Origin: Actinokineospora enzanensis DSM 44649
GTDB lineage: Bacteria; Actinomycetota; Actinomycetes; Mycobacteriales; Pseudonocardiaceae
Assembly: GCF_000374445.1 (NCBI RefSeq)
Contig: NZ_KB894435.1
Location: forward strand, 24,108 to 88,107
DNA: 64,000 nt
Direction of reading: 5' to 3'
In this document: positions 24,304-32,262 of the stretch, piece after piece
Layout: each line of letters starts with the position of its first letter
How positions within the stretch are numbered: the first letter of the stretch is position 1
Position numbers and translations under genes: made by a program
Notes under the pieces: generated by a model
Databases searched by the model: none
Told to the model about the DNA's origin: nothing
The model's input: the letters and a program-made list of their open reading frames with translations, nothing else

Positions 24304-25377
24304 ATGTGGTGGGCTGGCGCGGTGCGGATCGAGCGGCTGTGGCACCGGGTGACGGGCGTCGGACCCTCCTGGCTGGTCGACGGCGTCCTCGGCGCCGTGG
24401 CCTGCACGGCCCTCCTGAGCGTCGGTCCGACCACCCCCGGCTCGGTCGCCTGCGACGTCGGCGTCGCCATCGGTCTGGCCGCGAGCAGGCGCCTCCCGAT
24501 GGCCGGCTACCTACTCGGCTCGGCCGCGTTGATGGCGCAGGGCCTGTGGAGCGAGCCGAACGTACTCGTGCCGTACGCCAACCTGATCGGCCTCTACAAC
24601 CTCGGCGCGCATGCCACTCCACGACGCGCGCTCGTTGGTCCCGCGCTCGTAGTACCGGGCGTACTCGCCTTCAGTGCCCGCGAGCCCGTACCGATGGCCG
24701 CCGCAGTGGGCACTGTCTTCGTCTGGTTGCTGATCTGGGCTGTCGGCTTCGCAAGCGCGCGGGCGCGGGAACGACAGTCAGTGGAGGCAGCACTCACTCG
24801 CGCGGCAGCCGCGGCGGACGAGCGGGCGCGGATGGCGCGGGAGTTGCACGACCTGGTGGGGCACACTGTCAACGTGATGCTCGTGCAGGCGGGCGCGAGC
24901 AGGCTCGTGCTGGACACCGACCCCGAGCAGGCGCGCGCCCTGCTGTCCGGTGTGGAGCGCACCGGCCGCGAGGCGTTGGAAGAGCTGGACCGCGTGCTCG
25001 GCGGTCTCCGCCCCGACGACCCAGGCCCCGACCTCGAACGCCTGGCCGCGCGCATGGCGGAGGCGGACATGGCCGTCACGCTGGACATCGACGCCCCGGA
25101 ACTGCCGGGCGCGGTCGAGCTGGCGGCGTACCGGATCGTGCAGGAGGCGCTGACCAACGCCCTCAAGCACGGCCGCGCCACGTCGGCGCACGTCACCGTC
25201 CGGCACTCGGCCGACGGGACGGTGATCGAGATCCGCGACAACGGCCGCGGCGCGCGCGCCTACCAGCCGGGCCGCGGCCTGACCGGCATCGCCGAACGCG
25301 CCGCCGTCCTGGGCGGCGCGGTGACCCACGGACCGGTCCCGGGCGGCGGATTCCAGGTCCGCGTGACCCTCCGGTGA
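24304..25377 (+). CDS. Two-component sensor histidine kinase (HisKA_3, NarX/DesK type)
   Basis: About 357 residues. Several hydrophobic segments form a membrane sensor region (residues about 17-155, including VGTVFVWLLIWAVGFAS). The dimerisation helix has the phospho-acceptor His in ARMARELHDLVGHTVNVML, followed by the HATPase_c domain (N box ALTNALKHG, DNGRGA, GRGLTGIAERAAVLGG). It phosphorylates the response regulator encoded by the overlapping next gene. The start is uncertain: ATG at 24286 or 24304 and GTG at 24322 are all in frame, and the region is embedded in repeat DNA. The stimulus is unknown. Confidence 0.88.
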   Translation: MWWAGAVRIERLWHRVTGVGPSWLVDGVLGAVACTALLSVGPTTPGSVACDVGVAIGLAASRRLPMAGYLLGSAALMAQGLWSEPNVLVPYANLIGLYNLGAHATPRRALVGPALVVPGVLAFSAREPVPMAAAVGTVFVWLLIWAVGFASARARERQSVEAALTRAAAAADERARMARELHDLVGHTVNVMLVQAGASRLVLDTDPEQARALLSGVERTGREALEELDRVLGGLRPDDPGPDLERLAARMAEADMAVTLDIDAPELPGAVELAAYRIVQEALTNALKHGRATSAHVTVRHSADGTVIEIRDNGRGARAYQPGRGLTGIAERAAVLGGAVTHGPVPGGGFQVRVTLR

Positions 25378-26021
25378 TCCGCGTACTGCTGGCCGACGAC
25401 GACGCCCTCATGCGCGCGGGCGTCCGCGTCGTCCTGGGCACCGCGGGCGACATCGAGGTGGTCGACGAGGTCGGCGACGGCCTCAGCGCCGTCGAACGCA
25501 CCCACGCCACCCACCCCGACGTGGTCCTCATGGACGTCCGCATGCCCGGCATCGACGGCGTCGAGGCCACCCGCCGCCTCGCCACCCTGTCGACCACCCG
25601 GATCCTCGTCCTCACCACCTTCCGCCACGACGACTACGTGTGGGGCGCCCTGCGCGCGGGCGCCGCCGGTTTCCTGCTCAAACGCGCCTCCCCGGAACGC
25701 CTGATTGACGCGGTCCGAACCGTGGCATCCGGCGACACCCTCCTCGACCCGGCCGTGACCCGGGACCTGGTCGAGCATTTCGTCCGCCGCACACCACAGA
25801 TCGCGGACGACCCACGCATCACCCGCCTCACCGAACGGGAGACCCAGGTCCTGCGCCTCATCGCCGAGGGCCTGTCCAACGTGGAGATCGCCACGGCCCT
25901 GCACATCGCCGAATCGACGGCCAAGACCCACGTCAAACACGTCCTGGCCAAGATCGAAGCCCGCGACCGCACCCAGGCCGTGGTGATCGCCTACCGCACC
26001 GGCCTGGTCACCCCGTCCTGA
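25374..26021 (+). CDS. Response regulator, NarL/LuxR family
   Basis: A 215-residue regulator. The receiver domain has acidic residues in LLADDDALMRAG, the phospho-acceptor Asp in VVLMDVRMPG and the Lys in FLLKRASPE. A LuxR-type helix-turn-helix follows (LTERETQVLRLIAEGLSNVEIATALHIAESTAKTHVKHVLAKI). The GTG start overlaps the kinase stop (GTGA), so kinase and regulator are co-translated. Targets are unknown; the flanking repeats carry no recognisable binding motif for it. Confidence 0.93.
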   Translation: MIRVLLADDDALMRAGVRVVLGTAGDIEVVDEVGDGLSAVERTHATHPDVVLMDVRMPGIDGVEATRRLATLSTTRILVLTTFRHDDYVWGALRAGAAGFLLKRASPERLIDAVRTVASGDTLLDPAVTRDLVEHFVRRTPQIADDPRITRLTERETQVLRLIAEGLSNVEIATALHIAESTAKTHVKHVLAKIEARDRTQAVVIAYRTGLVTPS

Positions 26022-26162
26022 CCCGGTCCGTCCCACATGGACATTCCAACCACCCCGCCAAGATCACCCCTGCCCGCCTGGTCGCCGCCTCGTTTCGACC
26101 AAACCACCCGGCTCCACGCCCGGCGAACCCTCAGCCGCCGACTGTGGACGAATCCGACGACC

Positions 26163-26348
26163 TGTGGACAACCCGCCTCGCAGTCCCCGGCCACCACCAA
26201 CCACACCCCGGCCACCCACCAAGATCATCCCCGGACACACGGCCCCTCCCACCCGGGGGCTGGCCCGCGCGTGAGCCTATTCGCCCAGGTCAGGGCTCCG
26301 GAAGAGCCGGCATCGGGGCTGTGGATGAATCGCGGGGGTTGTGGACAA
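26163..26348 (+). repeat. Intergenic repeat family A, copy 2, with DnaA-box-like sites
   Basis: TGTGGACAA at 26163 precedes the family A core (26219-26280), then TGTGGATGA (26320) and TGTGGACAA (26340), again exactly 20 bases apart as in copy 1. With the inverted copy 3 at 26441-26526 it forms a large inverted repeat of about 60-base arms around a spacer of roughly 175 bases. The full 26022-26592 gap holds no gene. Confidence 0.82.
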
Positions 26349-26387
26349 GTCGAGCCCCAGGCATCAGGGCCGGGGCCCGGCGGAGGG

Positions 26388-26416
26388 TTATCCACATGCC
26401 GTCGATTTCATCCACA
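26388..26416 (-). other. Pair of DnaA-box-like 9-mers (TTATCCACA, TCATCCACA)
   Basis: TTATCCACA at 26388-26396 is identical to the classical E. coli DnaA box, and TCATCCACA follows at 26408-26416, 20 bases start to start. They lie inside the loop of the family A inverted repeat and point the opposite way to the boxes of copy 2. Confidence 0.6.
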
Positions 26417-26440
26417 GCCGTGAGCGCAGCCCTTCCAGGC

Positions 26441-26526
26441 CCCTGACCAGGGTCGATAGGCTCACGCGCGGGCCAGCCCCCGGGTGGGAGGGGCCGCGTG
26501 TCGGGGATGATCTTGGTGGGGTGGGT
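26441..26526 (-). repeat. Intergenic repeat family A, copy 3 (inverted)
   Basis: Reading the minus strand gives the family A core with only a few differences from copy 2 (AAGATCATCCCCG, then CGGCCCCTCCCACCCGGGGG, then GCGTGAGCCTAT). It ends 66 bases before the stop of the secreted protein gene and may serve as that gene's terminator. Confidence 0.82.
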
Positions 26527-26592
26527 AGCGGGTGGCGGGGTGGGTGGGAGTGGTTCCGGGGAAAGGGGATTCCCCGGAACCGGAAATCTCCG

Positions 26593-27069
26593 TCAGCAGG
26601 AGACCGTCACGTTCGGGGATTGCGCGACCAGCCGGAGCGGCGAGTTCCCGTAACCGGCCTTGGTGAAGACGGCCACCCCGGTCGCGTAATAGCTCAGTGC
26701 CACGCCAGGGCAGCCGTATACGGCGAACCGGTCGGCCGACTGGGCGTTGGGGAAGTTGTCGACGCGTTCGGCGATGTTGCCGCCGTTGGTGAGGTAGAGG
26801 GCGGCCGAGAGGTAGATGTTGTCCACCGGGGCCGTGCATTCCACGTGTGCGTCGACTCGGACGGCGCCGCTGCTCTGGGCCGGGTTGGTGAGGTAGCCGC
26901 CGCAGTAGATGATGTCGGTGAGGCCGTCGGTGGTCCTGGTGAGTTTCGTGGTGAAGGTGACCGGGTGCAGCGGGGTTCTCGCGGGCGCGGCGGAGGCCGG
27001 GGCGGCGAGGGTGGTGCCGACGGCGGCCGCGAGTGCGAGGGCGGCGGCCAGGCGGGGAACGGTGCGCAT
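26593..27069 (-). CDS. Small secreted protein of unknown function
   Basis: A 158-residue protein with a clear signal peptide (MRTVPRLAAALALAAAVGTTLAAPASA). The mature part has four cysteines (YCGG, VECT, YGCP and the C-terminal residue), suggesting two disulfides, and a beta-rich pattern (LYLTNGGNIAERVDNFPNAQSAD). I recognise no family. The ATG begins the signal peptide. It lies alone between repeat DNA and the cation transporter gene. Confidence 0.75.
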   Translation of the reverse strand: MRTVPRLAAALALAAAVGTTLAAPASAAPARTPLHPVTFTTKLTRTTDGLTDIIYCGGYLTNPAQSSGAVRVDAHVECTAPVDNIYLSAALYLTNGGNIAERVDNFPNAQSADRFAVYGCPGVALSYYATGVAVFTKAGYGNSPLRLVAQSPNVTVSC

Positions 27070-27409
27070 TGTCGGGCTCCGAAATGAGTTGAGTGTGGCT
27101 TCGGGTCACCCGTCGGGGTGATCTCCGGAATGACGCGGAAATGCTGGCACGACGAAACGAGCGCCCGCAATGGGTGCTTCTTTTCGGCGGGCGGAAGTCG
27201 GTTCGACTGCCCCGAATGGCATAGGCGACGGAACTCATTCGGTCGGCGTCGGAGGAAACCGGAGCGCTGCCGGAAACCGGGACTACCGTCCCCCGATATT
27301 CGTCCGGGTACCCCGACCGGACAGCCCGGATGAATCCGACCAAACGGGCGCGCTCGGCGGTGCAGGGCGGCGCGGGCGGACCAGGGCGGTCGGCAAAGGC
27401 ACTCCGGGG
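27070..27409. other. 340-base gap upstream of the secreted protein gene
   Basis: It must contain the leftward promoter of the small secreted protein gene and the 3' end region of the transporter transcript. I see no gene, clear hairpin or known motif in it. Confidence 0.4.
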
Positions 27410-28387
27410 TCAGCCCCCGGGGCGGGAGCCGTACCGGTCCAGTACGGCAGCGCGGAGGTCCTCGTTCGAGCGGGGGACCGGCTCGATGAACACCTCGGTG
27501 ACGTCGTGGAAGTCGGACTGGAGCTCACCTGCCAGCCGCACGCAGACGCGCTCCAGCTCGCCCGCCGTGAGGGAATCGTCGAAGTCGACGCGGGAGCAGA
27601 CGAGGACGCTGTCGGTGCCGATGAGCATGGTCTGCAGGTCCACGACGGCGTCGACCTCCGGCGCGGCGGACAGGTGGTCGCGGATGGCATAGACCAGGCC
27701 GGGCGAGGCCTGTCGACCGATGAGCAGGGCCGCGTTGGCGCGGCCGAGCAGGAACGCGACCACGGCCAGCAGCAGGCCGATCACCACCGACGCGACGCCG
27801 TCCCACACCGCGGACCCGGTCAGCTGGTGCAGGCCGACGCCCGCGAACGCGATCAGCAGTCCGGACAATGCGGCGGTGTCCTCGTAGAACACCGTGGTGG
27901 CGGTCGGATCATCGCCGTAGCGCAGCTGCCGCCGGAACGTCCGGCCCTGGTCCCGGGCATCCCGGCGGACCTGCCGCAGCGCCTGGGTCCAGGACACCGA
28001 CTCCAGGGCGAACGCGGCCGCCAGCACCAGGTACGCCACCAGCGGCGAGGTCTGCTCCTCGGCCACGCCGAAGATCGTGGACACGCCCTCGTACAGGGCG
28101 AACATCGCGCCAGAGGCGAAGATGGAGACGGCGGCGAGCAGGCTCCAGAAGTAGCGGGCCTTGCCGTAGCCGAACGGGTGCGCGCGGTCGGCGGGCTTGC
28201 GCGACACGCGCAGGGCGGTCAGCAGCAGGATCTCGGTGATCGTGTCGGCCACCGAGTGCGCCGACTCGGACAGCATCGCCGCCGAGCCGGTGATCAGGCC
28301 CGCGACCAGCTTCAACACGGCGATCAGCAGGTTGACCGAACCGGCGAGCACGACCGTGAGCGTGCTCTCCTCCTTCTCCGCAGCCAC
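27410..28387 (-). CDS. Cation diffusion facilitator family transporter
   Basis: A 325-residue divalent metal/proton antiporter of the cation efflux family. About six membrane segments lie in residues 10-235. The metal site is in SESAHSVADTITE (TM2) and YEDTAALSGLLIAF (TM5), and the family signature HPFGYGKARYFWSLLAA is present. A cytoplasmic C-terminal domain follows. The YEDTAA motif and length resemble the actinobacterial ZitB/FieF-like group exporting Zn, Fe or Mn. The GTG start is the only plausible one; a GGAG directly abuts it. Confidence 0.9.
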   Translation of the reverse strand: MAAEKEESTLTVVLAGSVNLLIAVLKLVAGLITGSAAMLSESAHSVADTITEILLLTALRVSRKPADRAHPFGYGKARYFWSLLAAVSIFASGAMFALYEGVSTIFGVAEEQTSPLVAYLVLAAAFALESVSWTQALRQVRRDARDQGRTFRRQLRYGDDPTATTVFYEDTAALSGLLIAFAGVGLHQLTGSAVWDGVASVVIGLLLAVVAFLLGRANAALLIGRQASPGLVYAIRDHLSAAPEVDAVVDLQTMLIGTDSVLVCSRVDFDDSLTAGELERVCVRLAGELQSDFHDVTEVFIEPVPRSNEDLRAAVLDRYGSRPGG

Positions 28388-28427
28388 TCCGCGATCGTAG
28401 TTCGCCCCGGAACGACCCGCCGATCGG

Positions 28428-29585
28428 TCAGCGCGCGAGTTCTCCCAACACCGCCACGGCATCCGTCAGCTGATCGTCCCGCAGATAGGGCGCCGGACCG
28501 AACCGCAGATACTCGCCGCGACTGTCGGTCAACACACCCCGTTCTGCCAACGACCGCTGGAATTCCCCGGCTCGCGGCCCCCGCAGCGAGAGGAAACCAC
28601 CGAAAGCGGACCGAGGAGCGCGATCACGGGCGAGAATCTCGTCGGGCAGGTCGAGTTCGTCGAATGCGTCGGCGAGCAAACCTGTTTGGCGCAACGAGAT
28701 CTCCCGCAATCGGGACGGTGTCAGGTCCTGCTCGACGAAGAAATCCAGCACCCGGGCGGCGCGGTAGTTGCTGGTCGGGTCGTAGGTGGAACCGGCGAAC
28801 CGGGTACCGCCCGGTCCATAGGCGACCAGCGTCGGATCGCGGTCGTCGGCCAGGGCGTCGAATTCCGCGAACCAGCCCGTGATCACAGGCCGAAGCGACT
28901 GCGCGTGCGGGGGCAGGCGCAGAAAGCAGTTTCCCTCTCCCAGCTGCAGATATTTGTAGCCGCCACCCACGACCCACGCGTCGCCGAGGCCGTCCATCGA
29001 GAATGGCGCGACCCCGAGCGCGTGGTAGGCGTCGACCAGCAGCTCGGCCCCGGTGCGCGCACAGGCCTCGGCGAGCACGGGCAGGTCGGGCACGATCCGG
29101 GACGTCTCGAACAGCACCGACGACACCAGCACCGCCGCCGTCCGATCATCCACTTCGGACGCCAACCGCTCGGCCAGCGTGTCCGCGGGCTCGGCGGGCA
29201 CCCGCACGATCCGCACGAACTCCTCCGCCAGCCGACCCAGCTGTCTGCGCAATGTGTGGAACTCGCCGTCGGTGGTCACCAATCGCGGTCTGCCGGTGAT
29301 GTCCACAGCGGATAGAAACCGCACCACGAGTTCGTGCGTATTGGATCCCAGGGCGATATCCGCGCCCGGCTCGCCCAGCAACGACGCGAACCCGGCACGA
29401 ACCCGGCCTGCCTTGGCGAATGCCCGGCCCCACTTGTCGTCCACGGCGAGCGCGGCATCGTCGAATGCCTCGATCTGCCCTTCCAGGGCCACATCCGGCC
29501 ACGCCTGGTGCGAGTGCCCGGTCAACAACAACCGCTCACCGACCCGGAACCGCGTGTACTGCGCGGCCAACTCCTCCGGCTTCAC
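28428..29585 (-). CDS. kynU: Kynureninase
   Basis: A 385-residue fold-I PLP enzyme that splits kynurenine into anthranilate and alanine. The PLP Asp motif is in LLVDAYHALGVAPF, the PLP lysine is in GGGYKYLQLGEGNC, and RLPP and GGTRFAGSTYDPTSNYRA fit kynureninase rather than cysteine desulfurase. The GTG start overlaps the TGA of the tryptophan dioxygenase gene (GTGA). The gene ends the PaaX-kynA-kynU operon, and its product feeds the anthraniloyl-CoA genes encoded divergently. Confidence 0.88.
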   Translation of the reverse strand: MKPEELAAQYTRFRVGERLLLTGHSHQAWPDVALEGQIEAFDDAALAVDDKWGRAFAKAGRVRAGFASLLGEPGADIALGSNTHELVVRFLSAVDITGRPRLVTTDGEFHTLRRQLGRLAEEFVRIVRVPAEPADTLAERLASEVDDRTAAVLVSSVLFETSRIVPDLPVLAEACARTGAELLVDAYHALGVAPFSMDGLGDAWVVGGGYKYLQLGEGNCFLRLPPHAQSLRPVITGWFAEFDALADDRDPTLVAYGPGGTRFAGSTYDPTSNYRAARVLDFFVEQDLTPSRLREISLRQTGLLADAFDELDLPDEILARDRAPRSAFGGFLSLRGPRAGEFQRSLAERGVLTDSRGEYLRFGPAPYLRDDQLTDAVAVLGELAR

Positions 29586-30400
29586 AGTGAACTCCGCACG
29601 GCCCACAGGTCGGGGAACACCGGGCTGAACAACGTCCCCCGCAGGTACGCGGCGCCGTCGGACCCGCCCGTTCCCGGCTTGCCGCCGATGGTCCGCTCCA
29701 CCATCTTCACGTGCCGATAACGCCACTCCTGCAAACCCTCGTCGAGATCCACCAAGTACTCCGCGACCGTGGACGGCCCGCCATCATCGGCATAGACCGA
29801 CAACAGAACCTGTTGCAGCTCGGGCGAAGGCTCCGCGTGTTCGCCCACATCACGCTTCAACAGCTCGACCGGAACCGGATAGTCGTGCGCGGCAAGGTAA
29901 GTCAGGAACGAGTCGAACAGGGACGGTCGGGACATCGCGGCGGCGATCCGCTCCCGTTGCTCGCCCCCTTCCGGGTAATGCGCGAACGCCTGCCGGTCCC
30001 GCCGCCCCAGAACCGCCTCCAGCTCACGGAACTGCGAGGACTGGAACCCGCTCGACGCGTCAAGGCGCGCGCGGAAGCTCGTGAACTGGCGCGGTGTCAT
30101 GGTCTCCAGCACGTCGATCTGCGCCACGATCACCTTGAACACCGTCAGAATCCGCCGCAGCGTACGCGTCGCCAACGCGGTGTCCCCATGGGACAACACT
30201 TCCTGCAAACGCGCCAGCTCGTGCAGCAGCTGCTTGAACCACAGTTCATAGACCTGGTGGATGACGATGAACAACAGCTCGTCGTGCTCGTCCGAACGCG
30301 GATGCTGCGCGGTGAGCACGTCGTCCAGGGAGAGGTAGGAGGTGTATGTCAATGCTGCTGTCGTATTTGCCGGAGCATCGGCCAGGTTGCGTTCGGTCAC
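29582..30400 (-). CDS. kynA: Tryptophan 2,3-dioxygenase
   Basis: A 272-residue haem dioxygenase that opens the indole ring to N-formylkynurenine. The conserved FIVIHQVYELWFKQLLHE block, LETMTPRQFTSFRARLDASSGFQS and the haem-ligand region YRHVKMVERTIGGKPGTGGS are all present. GTG at 30400 has GAGGAAG 8-9 bases upstream; GTG at 30433, overlapping the PaaX stop, would add 11 residues. It is the first catabolic gene after the regulator. Confidence 0.93.
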   Translation of the reverse strand: MTERNLADAPANTTAALTYTSYLSLDDVLTAQHPRSDEHDELLFIVIHQVYELWFKQLLHELARLQEVLSHGDTALATRTLRRILTVFKVIVAQIDVLETMTPRQFTSFRARLDASSGFQSSQFRELEAVLGRRDRQAFAHYPEGGEQRERIAAAMSRPSLFDSFLTYLAAHDYPVPVELLKRDVGEHAEPSPELQQVLLSVYADDGGPSTVAEYLVDLDEGLQEWRYRHVKMVERTIGGKPGTGGSDGAAYLRGTLFSPVFPDLWAVRSSL

Positions 30401-30429
30401 GGTGGTCGCTTCCTCAAGACGGGACGCGC

Positions 30430-31251
30430 TCACGGGCACATGGCGGCGTCGAAGTGGCGTTGGGCGGGCTCGGCGAGCGCGGGGTACGCGCTGTGGAACA
30501 GTTCCACGGCGGCGGCCCGGTGCTCCGGGGGCGGCACGAGGTCCGCGGGCAGTTCGGGGTCGAGCAGCGCGAACTGCCGGTAGGTGTGCATCAGCCGCAC
30601 GCGTAAGCCGAACGCGGTGGGGGGTTCGGCGTCGGCGGGCAGGTCGGCGAACGCGGTCACGAACGCGCCGTAGCGGGCCGCGAGACCGGGCAGGTCCCAC
30701 ACCCGGGTGACGAAGTCGGCGAAGTCGGGGACGGTGGCGGGCCGTCCGACGAGCACCCCGGCGTGCGCGGCCACGCCCAGGTCCGCCAGCAGCGTGGCCA
30801 CCTCGTCGGACCGGTCGTGCGCGGCCAGCCAGGTGCCGTCCTGCACCGGGCCGAAGCCGAGGAACCGCAGCCTGCGCACCAGCCGGGCGCGGGCGACCCG
30901 CTGGTCCTCGGGGATGGCGTGCCAGAGCACCGTCCAGGTCGCGGCGCGGCCGTCGCGGGTGCCCAGGCCGAAGATCCGCCGGTCGCCCTCGGCCAGCACG
31001 GCGGCCGCGCGCGGGGTGATCCGGTAGTGCACCATGCGCCCGTCGCGCACGCGTTCCAGCAGGTCGCGCTGGACGAGGCGGGTGAGCGCGACGCGCGCGG
31101 CGCCCGGGGTGAAGCCGAACTCGCCGAGCAGCGCGACCAGCCCGCCGGACCACACCGTGGTCTGGTCGCGGGGGCGCAGGTGGGCGCCGAGAATGGTGAG
31201 CACGAGGTCCTGCGGCGCGGGATCGAACACGTGGGTGAGTTTAGTTGACAC
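30430..31251 (-). CDS. PaaX family transcriptional regulator
   Basis: A 273-residue regulator. The N-terminal winged helix includes LLGEFGFTPGAARVALTRLVQRDLLERVRDGRMVHY, followed by the PaaX core domain (RRIFG, then WTVLWHAIPEDQRVARARLVRRLRFLGFG) and a C-terminal helical domain. PaaX regulators bind aryl-CoA thioesters and derepress degradation genes; anthraniloyl-CoA is the obvious candidate ligand here. It heads the operon with kynA and kynU and is divergent from the CoA-pathway operon. The start at 31251 lies inside the proposed operator; a GTG at 31230 is an alternative. Confidence 0.88.
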   Translation of the reverse strand: MSTKLTHVFDPAPQDLVLTILGAHLRPRDQTTVWSGGLVALLGEFGFTPGAARVALTRLVQRDLLERVRDGRMVHYRITPRAAAVLAEGDRRIFGLGTRDGRAATWTVLWHAIPEDQRVARARLVRRLRFLGFGPVQDGTWLAAHDRSDEVATLLADLGVAAHAGVLVGRPATVPDFADFVTRVWDLPGLAARYGAFVTAFADLPADAEPPTAFGLRVRLMHTYRQFALLDPELPADLVPPPEHRAAAVELFHSAYPALAEPAQRHFDAAMCP

Positions 31252-31266
31252 CTCACTCGGGTCAAC
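31244..31266. promoter_or_regulatory. Candidate operator GTTGAC-N11-GTCAAC between divergent operons
   Basis: A perfect 6-bp inverted repeat whose centres are about 17 bases apart, overlapping the PaaX gene start and upstream of the flavoprotein gene. One bound regulator could silence both arms of the island. Confidence 0.5.
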
Positions 31267-31317
31267 CGTAACGTTTTTCTCGTCCCAGTGAACCCACGGC
31301 CCGAGGGTGTGACGCTG

Positions 31318-32262
31318 GTGAGGATCGGACTCGGCCTGCCCAACACCGTCCCCGGCGGCGCGGCCGCCCTGCTCGACTGGGCGCGCCGCGCCGACGACGG
31401 CCCCTTCGACACCGTCGCCGTGCTCGACCGGCTGCGTTACGACAGCGTCGACCCGTTCGCCGCGCTGTCCGCCGCGGCCGCCGTCACCACCCGGGTCGGC
31501 CTGGCCACGATGATCGCGATCGGCCCGCTGCGGGCCCCGGCGATGCTGGCCAAGCAGGCACTGTCGGTGCACGCGCTGTCCGGCGGGCGGTGCACACTCG
31601 GCCTGGGCATCGGCGCCCGGCACGACGACTACGCCGCCGCCGAGGTCGACCCGCGCACCCGCGGCGCCGCCCTGTCCCGGCAGCTGGCCTACCTGCGCGG
31701 CGAGCTGGCCGCCTCCGGGGTCGGCCCGGCCGGGCCCGCGTTCGGTCGGGACATCCCGTTGCTGGTCGGCGGTGGTAGTGGCACGGCGTTCGCCCGTATG
31801 GCCCGGCACGCGGACGGTTACGCGCACGGCGGCGGTCCGGCGCGCGCGTTCGCCTCCGCGGCCGCCAAGGCCCGTGCGGCCTGGCAGGACCATGGCAGGC
31901 AGGGTGAGCCGCAGCTGTGGGGGCAGGCGTATGTCGCGTTGGAGTCACCTGAGGAGGGCCGCGCGTACCTGCGGGACTACTACGCGTTCACCGGCCCGTT
32001 CGCGGACAAGATCGCCGCAGGCGCGCTGACCACCGTGCGCGCGGTTCGCGACCTGGTACGTGGTTACGCCGACGCAGGCTGCGACAACCTGATCCTCTTC
32101 CCCACCACGGCCTCTCTCTCCGATGTGGACAGGCTTACCGAGGCGCTGACCTCTTCCGCTCCCCTGGCGCCGCCCCGCTCCACGCACGCGCCGGGCGCGC
32201 TCCCGATCCCCGCCCAGCCAATACCTGCTCAGCCGGTCCGCGACCCGAGGCTCGCGCCATGA
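31318..32262 (+). CDS. LLM class (luciferase-like) flavin-dependent oxidoreductase
   Basis: A 314-residue F420- or FMN-dependent TIM-barrel protein. The pattern VAVLDRLRYDSVDPFAALSAAAAVTTRVGLATMI, LAKQALSVHALSGGR and LGLGIGARHDDYAA is diagnostic for the family. The tail holds a short IPAQP repeat. The start at 31318 has GAGGG nine bases before it; GTGs at 31288 and 31309 are alternatives. It opens the rightward operon and overlaps the next gene by ATGA. Its role in anthranilate breakdown is not established; it may supply a reduction step (see the degenerate OYE domain of the next gene). Confidence 0.85.
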   Translation: MRIGLGLPNTVPGGAAALLDWARRADDGPFDTVAVLDRLRYDSVDPFAALSAAAAVTTRVGLATMIAIGPLRAPAMLAKQALSVHALSGGRCTLGLGIGARHDDYAAAEVDPRTRGAALSRQLAYLRGELAASGVGPAGPAFGRDIPLLVGGGSGTAFARMARHADGYAHGGGPARAFASAAAKARAAWQDHGRQGEPQLWGQAYVALESPEEGRAYLRDYYAFTGPFADKIAAGALTTVRAVRDLVRGYADAGCDNLILFPTTASLSDVDRLTEALTSSAPLAPPRSTHAPGALPIPAQPIPAQPVRDPRLAP

